Source: an uncultured Lachnospiraceae bacterium (GTDB taxonomy: Bacteria; Bacillota; Clostridia; Lachnospirales; Lachnospiraceae). From it: 8,360 nt of DNA. The stretch's first letter is position 1; each line of letters begins with the position of its first letter. Shown in pieces: positions 1 to 5,050 of the stretch. The DNA lies in contig CADCPJ010000267.1 of the NCBI GenBank assembly GCA_902803245.1, positions 1-8,360 on the forward strand, read 5' to 3'. The translations under genes were made by a program, and so were the position numbers. Below the pieces are notes generated by a model, which saw only the letters and a program-made list of their open reading frames with translations, was not told where the DNA came from and made no database searches.

Positions 1-27
1 AACATTTTCCCGACGCTTTAATAAAAA

Positions 28-43
28 GGTTTCACGTGAAACA
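28..43. promoter_or_regulatory. parS: parS centromere site
   Basis: The 16-mer GGTTTCACGTGAAACA matches the Bacillus/Firmicutes parS consensus TGTTTCACGTGAAACA at 15 of 16 positions; only the first base differs. It is an almost perfect palindrome centred on CACGTG. It is the loading site at which the ParB dimer binds through its helix-turn-helix, closes as a CTP clamp and spreads along flanking DNA. It lies 20 bp upstream of the extended -10 of parA, so ParB bound or spreading here would be expected to touch the parAB promoter. The match and position are seen directly; the role follows from the ParABS literature; the regulatory effect is inference. Confidence 0.93.
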
Positions 44-62
44 TTTTCTTTTGGGGAATGTC

Positions 63-77
63 GTGCTATAATAGCAC
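63..77 (+). promoter_or_regulatory. parAB promoter with palindromic extended -10
   Basis: TATAAT at 67-72 is a perfect -10 hexamer, preceded by TGC at 64-66, giving an extended -10. No good -35 hexamer is visible 16-18 bp upstream (the region is T-rich), which an extended -10 can tolerate. The likely start of transcription is near 78-80, leaving a leader of about 66 nt before parA. The -10 lies inside a perfect 15-bp palindrome, GTGCTATAATAGCAC, with an odd central base. This could be an operator for a repressor or a coincidence of the AT-rich -10. Confidence 0.72.
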
Positions 78-145
78 ATGCTTTGAGGAACCTGGGCCGA
101 AAAACTAAGGTGGTTCACTTTCAGAGGAGAATAAACGAAGAGCAT

Positions 146-913
146 ATGGGAAAAGTAATCGCTATATCAAACCAAAAGGGAGGCGTCGGAAAATCGACGA
201 CGGCTATCAATCTCTCCGCCTGTCTGGGAGAGAGACTAAAAAAAGTCCTGCTGATTGACCTGGATCCTCAGGGTAATTCCACGAGCGGTCTCGGAATTGA
301 CCGCGACAGCGCGGAACACACCGTGTATGATCTGCTGATCGGCGAAGCCGGAGTCGAAGAGTGCATCTGCCGGACACAGTTCGGGAGGCTCTTTGTGATT
401 CCTTCCAATGTGGATCTCGCCGGCGGCGAGATTGAACTCATGGAGTTTGAGAACAGGGAGCTGCTTCTTAAACAGGCACTCGACGGGATCCGCGATGAGT
501 ACGATTTCATCCTGATAGACTGTCCCCCTTCCCTGTCGCTGCTTACTCTGAATGCACTCACGGCGGCAGATAGCGTGCTCATTCCCGTTCAGTGCGAGTA
601 CTACGCGCTGGAGGGGCTCACTCAGCTAATGAAGACGATTCATCTCGTGAAGGAGAGACTGAACCCGGACCTTGCGATCAACGGCATCGTCTTCACCATG
701 TATGACAGCAGGACGAATCTCTCCCAGGATGTCGTGGAGAGTGTAAAGAATAACCTCGACGTCTATACATATAAGACCATGATACCCAGAAATGTCCGGC
801 TCGCCGAGTCGCCGAGCTACGGACTTCCGATCATCCGTTATGACAGCCACTCCACCGGGGCCAGGCAGTACAGGGAACTGGCGAGGGAGATAGCGATGAG
901 GAGGAAAATCTGA
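146..913 (+). CDS. parA: Chromosome-partitioning ATPase ParA (Soj)
   Basis: A 255-residue ParA/Soj ATPase of the MinD/ParA superfamily; length is normal (Soj is about 253). It forms ATP-dependent sandwich dimers on nucleoid DNA, moves or separates ParB-parS complexes, and in Bacillus relatives also influences DnaA. The deviant Walker A motif KGGVGKST is at residues 11-18 with signature Lys11 and Lys16. Walker A' is VLLIDLDPQGN near 34-44 with Asp40. Walker B is FILIDCPPS at 121-129. Basic residues Arg189 and Arg218 lie at positions matching the DNA-binding arginines of Soj. ATG146 is chosen because the family begins MGKVIAI directly before Walker A; a TTG-initiated extension to 83 would leave almost no leader. 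The ribosome site is odd: the best match, AGAGGAGA (123-130), is 15 nt away, and GAAGAG (137-142) only 3 nt. It overlaps parB by one base (TGATG), implying translational coupling. Confidence 0.96.
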   Translation: MGKVIAISNQKGGVGKSTTAINLSACLGERLKKVLLIDLDPQGNSTSGLGIDRDSAEHTVYDLLIGEAGVEECICRTQFGRLFVIPSNVDLAGGEIELMEFENRELLLKQALDGIRDEYDFILIDCPPSLSLLTLNALTAADSVLIPVQCEYYALEGLTQLMKTIHLVKERLNPDLAINGIVFTMYDSRTNLSQDVVESVKNNLDVYTYKTMIPRNVRLAESPSYGLPIIRYDSHSTGARQYRELAREIAMRRKI

Positions 914-1923
914 TGGCAAAAAGAGGCGGACTGGGAAGAGGCCTGGATGCCCTGATCCCGAACAGGGAGGGGGCAAAGAAAGCGGTACCTGCGTCCACGG
1001 GAACCAGGAAGAAGACATCACCCGTCAAAAAAGAAGCTTCCGATGCGCCGGAGGCTGCTTCTTCACCGGGAAGTACCGGGGAAGAAACTGCCAGGAAGAA
1101 GGAAGCTCCGCAAGAGACGGGAGCGAAGCAAAACGATGTAGTCAGCATGCGCATCTCACTCGTGGAGCCGAACAGGGAACAGCCGCGCAAATTCTTTGAC
1201 GAGCAGGCGATAGCCGAGCTGGCAGATTCCGTAAAGCAGTTTGGAATCATCCAGCCCCTGCTGGTTCAGAAAAAGGATGATTACTATGAGATCATCGCCG
1301 GTGAGAGAAGGTGGAGGGCGGCTCAGAAGGCAGGACTTAAGGAAGTTCCTGTAATCGTGAGGAATTTCTCCAGCCAGGAGGCGGTGGAAGTTTCCCTCAT
1401 TGAGAACATCCAGAGAGAAGACCTCAATCCGATCGAGGAGGCAAAGGCCTACGAGAGACTGGTCCGCGATTACGGACTCAGCCAGGAGGAGGTTTCGAGG
1501 AGGGTGTCGAAGAGCCGGTCCGCAGTCACGAACTCCATGCGCCTCCTCAAGCTGGAGGATTCCGTTCAGAAAATGGTGGAAACCTCGGAGCTCTCAGAGG
1601 GACATGCGAGAGCGATCCTGGGCCTTCAGGATCCCGCTATGCAGAAAGCCGTCGCTGAAAATGTCCTCAAGGAGCATCTCTCCGTCCGTCAGACGGAAAA
1701 GCTGGTGCGGGAGAGCGATGAGGGAAAGAAAAAGAAAACAGCAAAGAAAAACAGTGCCGTCGATGAAGTGCTTCTGCAGGATCTGTCGGAACAGCTGAAG
1801 CAGGTTCTCGGAACGAAAGTGAGCATTCTTCCGAGGGGAAGGAGCGGGGGCAGAATTGAGATCGAGTACTATTCCGAAGATGATCTCGACCGCCTCTATG
1901 AGATGCTCCGCTCGGTGCGCTAA
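913..1923 (+). CDS. parB: ParB/Spo0J centromere-binding CTPase
   Basis: A 336-residue ParB of the Spo0J type, which binds parS, hydrolyses CTP and forms sliding clamps that recruit SMC and stimulate ParA. The N-terminal LGRGLDALI (7-15) is the conserved ParA-stimulating peptide. The ParB/Srx-like CTP-binding domain covers roughly 78-180, with GERRWRAA (130-137) and ENIQREDLNPIEEA (164-177). A helix-turn-helix follows near 189-214 (LSQEEVSRRVSKSRSAVTNS). The C-terminal dimerisation domain is about 284-336, after a Lys-rich hinge (KKKKTAKKN, 272-280). The protein is longer than the roughly 282-residue Bacillus form, mainly because of a Lys/Glu/Ala/Ser-rich, probably disordered linker at about 17-75. 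AGGAGG (899-904) lies 8 nt before the ATG, inside the end of parA. The gene is co-transcribed with parA. Confidence 0.96.
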   Translation: MAKRGGLGRGLDALIPNREGAKKAVPASTGTRKKTSPVKKEASDAPEAASSPGSTGEETARKKEAPQETGAKQNDVVSMRISLVEPNREQPRKFFDEQAIAELADSVKQFGIIQPLLVQKKDDYYEIIAGERRWRAAQKAGLKEVPVIVRNFSSQEAVEVSLIENIQREDLNPIEEAKAYERLVRDYGLSQEEVSRRVSKSRSAVTNSMRLLKLEDSVQKMVETSELSEGHARAILGLQDPAMQKAVAENVLKEHLSVRQTEKLVRESDEGKKKKTAKKNSAVDEVLLQDLSEQLKQVLGTKVSILPRGRSGGRIEIEYYSEDDLDRLYEMLRSVR

Positions 1924-1963
1924 AGCGGGCTTCTTCCGGGATGTGCTGCGCAGTTTCTTCATA

Positions 1964-1977
1964 TATAATACTATAAT
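1964..1977 (+). promoter_or_regulatory. Tandem -10-like boxes, candidate leader promoter
   Basis: Two perfect TATAAT hexamers lie 8 bp apart (1964-1969 and 1972-1977), within an AT-rich stretch just after parB. A start from the second box would fall near 1984, at the first base of the repeat array. That would make 1984-2160 an untranslated leader of about 177 nt for the DUF4446 gene. No convincing -35 is seen at 16-18 bp, so the call rests on the -10 boxes and position only. Confidence 0.4.
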
Positions 1978-1982
1978 ACCGG

Positions 1983-2054
1983 TTAACCCTGAATACTGTC
2001 GAAGGCAATTTCACAGCTTATATCATTTAACCTTGAATACTGCCGAAGGCAGTT
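1983..2054 (+). repeat. Two 28-bp direct repeats containing hairpins
   Basis: Copies at 1983-2010 and 2027-2054 match at 25 of 28 bases; all three differences are transitions and the period is 44 bp. Each begins TTAACC and includes TGAATACTG and CGAAGGCA. Copy 2 contains a perfect 6-bp stem with a GAA loop (ACTGCC 2039-2044, GGCAGT 2048-2053). In copy 1 the inner four pairs survive with one G-U wobble (1997-2000 with 2004-2007). A degenerate third copy may start at 2062 (TTAACTGCATACAGG). The run starts beside a GGTTAACC palindrome (1981-1988). The repeats could be operators for a regulator or part of a leader RNA; I do not recognise them. Confidence 0.7.
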
Positions 2055-2078
2055 GACCGGATTAACTGCATACAGGGA

Positions 2079-2136
2079 AAACGAAATGTTCTGCTTAAGG
2101 CAGACGGAGGCGTCCCTTGCGGAGACATTTTCGTTT
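2079..2136 (+). promoter_or_regulatory. Structured leader upstream of DUF4446
   Basis: AAACGAAATGT (2079-2089) is complementary to ACATTT-T-CGTTT (2125-2136), giving an 11-bp stem with one bulged T. Inside it lie TCTGC/GCAGA (2090-2094 with 2100-2104, 5-nt loop) and GACG/CGTC (2103-2106 with 2111-2114, 4-nt loop). The two inner hairpins share bases 2103-2104, so they would compete or trim. The fold resembles a multi-stem junction. It ends 13 nt before the TAAGGAG ribosome site (2150-2156). It has no U-tract, so it is not a terminator. I do not recognise a known riboswitch class. Pairing is seen by eye; a regulatory role is inference. Confidence 0.45.
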
Positions 2137-2160
2137 ACGATTATAAATATAAGGAGAGTC

Positions 2161-2682
2161 ATGGGCGATATAATGAGTTCTATGGGCATTGACGCCGGAG
2201 TGATCATCATCGTGCTCCTTGTCCTGGAGATCTTTCTGGTTCTGGCCGTGTTTATTATGTCAGGGAAGGTCCGGCGGCTGAATGCAAAATACGCGAGCTT
2301 TATGAAGGGTCAGAACGGAAGCTCGCTGGAGAAGGACATCAGCAAGCGGATGGGAAAGATCGACAAGTACGCGCAGAACTTCGGTGCGCTGGACGATTCG
2401 ATCATCAGTCTTCAGGAGACCATGCAAAAAAGCGTCCACAAGTACGGCATTGTCAAGTATGACGCGTTCGACGACGTGGGAGGGAAGCTCAGCTTTGTGC
2501 TCGCCCTTCTCGACGATATGGATACCGGTTTTGTCCTCAATGCGGTACACAGCAGGGAGAACTGTTTCCTCTACATCAAAGAGATCGTGAAGGGAGAGTC
2601 CTATATCATGCTGAGCAACGAAGAAGTCGAGGCGCTGAGGATCGCGAAGCGGTATGGAAGCGACGAGGCTTTTGAAGAATGA
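2161..2682 (+). CDS. DUF4446 family membrane-anchored protein
   Basis: A 173-residue protein of the DUF4446 family, commonly found next to parAB in Firmicutes; its biochemical function is unknown. A single N-terminal membrane helix spans about residues 13-33 (VIIIVLLVLEIFLVLAVFIM), followed by a basic KVRR stop-transfer, so the rest is probably cytoplasmic. Residues 50-95 are a charged, helical stretch that may be a coiled coil. The family core is at 98-118: the VKYDAFDDVGG stretch followed by KLSFVLALLD. Its C-terminal part is a compact alpha/beta-looking segment. ATG2161 is chosen because TAAGGAG (2150-2156) precedes it by 4 nt; this is slightly close, and the in-frame ATG at 2173 is an alternative at 16 nt. 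A TTG start at 2053 would translate the structured leader and is rejected. It may share transcription with serS downstream. Confidence 0.88.
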   Translation: MGDIMSSMGIDAGVIIIVLLVLEIFLVLAVFIMSGKVRRLNAKYASFMKGQNGSSLEKDISKRMGKIDKYAQNFGALDDSIISLQETMQKSVHKYGIVKYDAFDDVGGKLSFVLALLDDMDTGFVLNAVHSRENCFLYIKEIVKGESYIMLSNEEVEALRIAKRYGSDEAFEE

Positions 2683-2705
2683 CGGCAGCGAAAATCAGAC
2701 ACCGG

Positions 2706-2719
2706 GCTGCGCGGGCAGC
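2706..2719 (+). other. Small GC hairpin in DUF4446-serS gap
   Basis: GCTGC (2706-2710) and GCAGC (2715-2719) form a perfect 5-bp stem around GCGG. No T-run follows, so it does not look like an intrinsic terminator. The rest of the 93-bp gap (2683-2775) holds only a weak TATATT-like box (2741-2746) and the serS ribosome site AGGAG (2760-2764). Confidence 0.35.
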
Positions 2720-2775
2720 GAGAAGAATAACATGTAAGGTTATATTAATAAAACATCACAGGAGATGAAAGAGAC

Positions 2776-4065
2776 ATGATTGATATCAGATTTTTGAGAG
2801 AAAATCCGGAAATTGTCAGGGAGAACATCAGAAAGAAATTTGAGGACCACAAGCTTCCCCTCGTCGATGAAGTGATTGAACTCGACAGGAGAAACAGGGA
2901 GATCAAGCAGGAAGTGCAGGCCCTTCAGGCGGAGCGCAACACGACTTCCAAGAAGATCGGCGTGCTGATGAAGGAAGGAAAAAAGGATGAGGCCATGGCG
3001 ATCAAGGAAGAGATTGCCAAAAAAGGCGGCAGGATCACGGAGCTCGAATCCGAGGAGCGCAGGGTCGAGGAAGAGATACAAAAGCGCATGATGGTGATTC
3101 CGCAGATCATCGACCCGTCTGTCCCGATCGGAAAAGATGACTCGGAGAATGTCGAGATCGAGAAATTCGGCGATCCGGTCGTTCCGGACTTTGAGATCCC
3201 CTATCACACGGACATCATGGACAGCTTTGGAGGCATCGATCTCGATGCAGCCGGCCGCGTCGCCGGAAACGGCTTCTACTACCTGATCGGCGATATTGCG
3301 AGGCTCCACTCCGCGGTCATAGCATATGCGAGGGACTTCATGATTGACAGGGGATTCACCTATGTGGTGCCTCCTTTCATGATCCGCAGCAATGTGGTGA
3401 CAGGCGTCATGAGCTTTGACGAGATGGACGCGATGATGTACAAGATCGAGGGAGAGGATCTCTACCTGATCGGCACTTCGGAGCACAGCATGATCGGGAG
3501 ATTCATTGATCAGATGGTTCCTGAGGCGAGCCTGCCTCTTACGCTGACCAGCTACTCGCCCTGCTTCCGCAAAGAGAAGGGAGCACACGGCATCGAGGAG
3601 AGAGGCGTATACCGCATCCATCAGTTTGAGAAGCAGGAAATGATCGTCGTCTGCAAGCCGGAGGACAGCCCCTACTGGTTTGAACAGCTCTGGAAAAATA
3701 CGGTGGACCTGTTCCGCTCGATGGAAATTCCGGTTCGGACGCTGGAGTGCTGCTCCGGTGACCTCGCTGATCTCAAAGTGAAATCGCTCGATGTGGAGGC
3801 GTGGTCTCCAAGGCAGAAGAAATATTTTGAGGTTGGTTCCTGCTCGAACCTGGGCGATGCACAGGCCCGCCGCCTGAAGATCCGCGTGAAGGGAGAGGAC
3901 GGCCGGAAATATCTCGCCCACACATTGAACAACACGGTTGTTGCACCGCCCAGAATGCTGATCGCTTTCCTTGAGAATCATCTTCTTTCCGATGGCAGTG
4001 TCACGATTCCGGAAGTTCTGCGCCCGTATATGGGCGGAAAGGAAAAGCTTCAGCCCAATAAGTGA
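2776..4065 (+). CDS. serS: Seryl-tRNA synthetase, divergent active-site form
   Basis: A 429-residue class II seryl-tRNA synthetase, which charges tRNA-Ser (and tRNA-Sec where present) with serine in the cytoplasm. The N-terminal arm (about 1-110), beginning MIDIRFLRENPEIV, has heptad-like charged helices forming the tRNA-binding coiled coil. The serine-binding loop is TSEH (234-237) where bacterial enzymes usually have TAEV. Motif 2 is FRKEKGAHG (264-272) and continues through RIHQFEKQEM (280-289), keeping the ATP/serine-contacting Arg and Glu. SCSNLGDAQARR (355-366) is well conserved. Motif 3 is LNNTVVAPPR (384-393) rather than LNGSGLAVGR, retaining the Asn, the hydroxyl residue and the Arg. 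The enzyme should be active. AGGAG lies 11 nt upstream. The TSEH loop recalls archaeal/eukaryotic enzymes. No T-box leader fits in the 93-bp gap. It is followed after 19 bp by the DUF3881 gene. Confidence 0.95.
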   Translation: MIDIRFLRENPEIVRENIRKKFEDHKLPLVDEVIELDRRNREIKQEVQALQAERNTTSKKIGVLMKEGKKDEAMAIKEEIAKKGGRITELESEERRVEEEIQKRMMVIPQIIDPSVPIGKDDSENVEIEKFGDPVVPDFEIPYHTDIMDSFGGIDLDAAGRVAGNGFYYLIGDIARLHSAVIAYARDFMIDRGFTYVVPPFMIRSNVVTGVMSFDEMDAMMYKIEGEDLYLIGTSEHSMIGRFIDQMVPEASLPLTLTSYSPCFRKEKGAHGIEERGVYRIHQFEKQEMIVVCKPEDSPYWFEQLWKNTVDLFRSMEIPVRTLECCSGDLADLKVKSLDVEAWSPRQKKYFEVGSCSNLGDAQARRLKIRVKGEDGRKYLAHTLNNTVVAPPRMLIAFLENHLLSDGSVTIPEVLRPYMGGKEKLQPNK

Positions 4066-4084
4066 TCAAAGAAAGGAGGCTTAA

Positions 4085-4972
4085 GTGCACACATTCTTTG
4101 AAGCTGTGGGACTTGGCAGGATCAGGGGGGCAAAGGCCCTGGAGAGACTTGTCCGCAACACGATCATGAGCTTTGATAAAAGAACGATCTTTAAAGATGA
4201 GTATGACATTGTGCACGGGGAATTCTCGAAGTATTATGCCCCGGATCTGGGCGTGACGGTTTGCGGGGAGTTCGACGACAGCGGAAGCTTCCACCCGGAG
4301 TACTCCTTTCCGTTTTACCACGCCCGCACGGTCAGCATGAAGCAGGTGGTCGACTACGAGAAGCACCTGTCCGACGATTCCTACGGAGGAATCTGCGACG
4401 ACCCCCGGATCGGCACCTCGATCATATTTCATCTCTCCAATCTCGGGGAATATATGACGCTTAAAAAGGAGAACTCTTTGGACGGCACGGCGCTCCCGAT
4501 CCGCTTTGCGGCCCTTGCCAGGACGGGAACGGTCCTTCTTCCTATTTATAAGACGGCAAAGGAGGAAGAGGACGGGCTCCGCGCGAGAGAGGAATATCTC
4601 CGCCTGGTCTCTGACGCCAGGGAGGGGGATGAGGAGGCGATCGAGGCCCTGACCGCGGACGACATGAATAATTACAATATCCTCGCCAAGCGGGTACAGC
4701 AGGAGGATATCCTGTCGATTGTGGACACATACTTTCAGCCCTACGGAATTGAGTGTGATATCTACAACGTCTGCGGAAACATCATTTCCTGCGAGAGGGT
4801 GACAAATGACTATACCAGCGAGCACATCTGGAAGATGCAGGTCGAAGCCTGTGACGTGTTCTTTGATCTGTGCATCAATGAGAGCCGGCTCGAGGGGGAA
4901 CCCATGGAGGGAGCCCGGTTCAGGGGTGTGATCTGGCTGCAGGGTCTGGTACAATATCAGCGCGAGATTTGA
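4085..4972 (+). CDS. DUF3881 family protein, function unknown
   Basis: A 295-residue soluble protein that I assign to DUF3881, known mainly from Lachnospiraceae and without established function. Supporting features are the N-terminal HTFFEAVGLGRI, DDPRIGTSIIFHLSNLGEY (105-123), VDTYFQPYGIECDIYNVCGN (213-232), and the C-terminal FDLCINESRLEGEP and FRGVIWLQGLVQ segments. There is no signal peptide or membrane segment. Residues 158-190 are a strongly acidic helical stretch. Start is GTG4085: a very strong AAAGGAGG (4072-4079) lies 5 nt upstream, and the family begins at this point. The gene sits 19 bp after serS without a terminator between, so it is probably in the same transcript; this makes a housekeeping or translation-linked role conceivable but unproven. 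The assignment is from memory of the family, not a search. Confidence 0.75.
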   Translation: MHTFFEAVGLGRIRGAKALERLVRNTIMSFDKRTIFKDEYDIVHGEFSKYYAPDLGVTVCGEFDDSGSFHPEYSFPFYHARTVSMKQVVDYEKHLSDDSYGGICDDPRIGTSIIFHLSNLGEYMTLKKENSLDGTALPIRFAALARTGTVLLPIYKTAKEEEDGLRAREEYLRLVSDAREGDEEAIEALTADDMNNYNILAKRVQQEDILSIVDTYFQPYGIECDIYNVCGNIISCERVTNDYTSEHIWKMQVEACDVFFDLCINESRLEGEPMEGARFRGVIWLQGLVQYQREI

Positions 4973-5001
4973 TGGACATTTTCGTCTGTTTTTGTTACAC
5001 T
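4973..5001 (+). promoter_or_regulatory. Promoter of the secreted repeat protein
   Basis: TGGACA (4973-4978) matches the -35 consensus at 5 of 6. TACACT (4996-5001) matches the -10 at 4 of 6, with the extended TGn at 4993-4995. The spacing is the ideal 17 bp. It begins immediately after the DUF3881 stop codon. The predicted start is near 5008, giving a leader of about 43 nt that contains a run of eight T (5013-5020) and AGGAGG at 5039-5044. Confidence 0.75.
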
Positions 5002-5050
5002 AGTAGCTGTACTTTTTTTTAGATACTTTTTATGAATCAGGAGGTTTATC

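Noticed and set aside
83..145. TTG-initiated N-terminal extension of ParA
   Set aside because: The start would sit about 3-5 nt after the predicted transcription start, and the extra 21 residues are not part of the Soj family.
1908..1936. CCGCT/AGCGG hairpin at the parB stop as terminator
   Set aside because: Five pairs around an 11-nt loop and no T-run; not convincing.
1856..2056. 66-codon plus-strand frame spanning the end of parB and the repeats
   Set aside because: Out of frame with parB, no ribosome site, and the later part encodes only the repeat DNA.
2053..2160. TTG-initiated extension of the DUF4446 protein
   Set aside because: It has no ribosome site, lies in repeat and hairpin sequence, and the family starts just before the membrane helix.
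2740..3981. 413-codon antisense open frame opposite serS
   Set aside because: It mirrors the serS codons, has no ribosome site or recognisable domain, and serS on the plus strand is unambiguous.
4001..4954. 317-codon antisense open frame opposite the DUF3881 gene
   Set aside because: Shadow of the plus-strand gene, which has a strong ribosome site and family motifs; the antisense product shows no coherent domain.
5002..5020. Possible terminator: AGTA/TACT hairpin followed by eight T
   Set aside because: The stem is only 4 AT-rich pairs, too weak to count; the T-run lies in the leader of the downstream gene.
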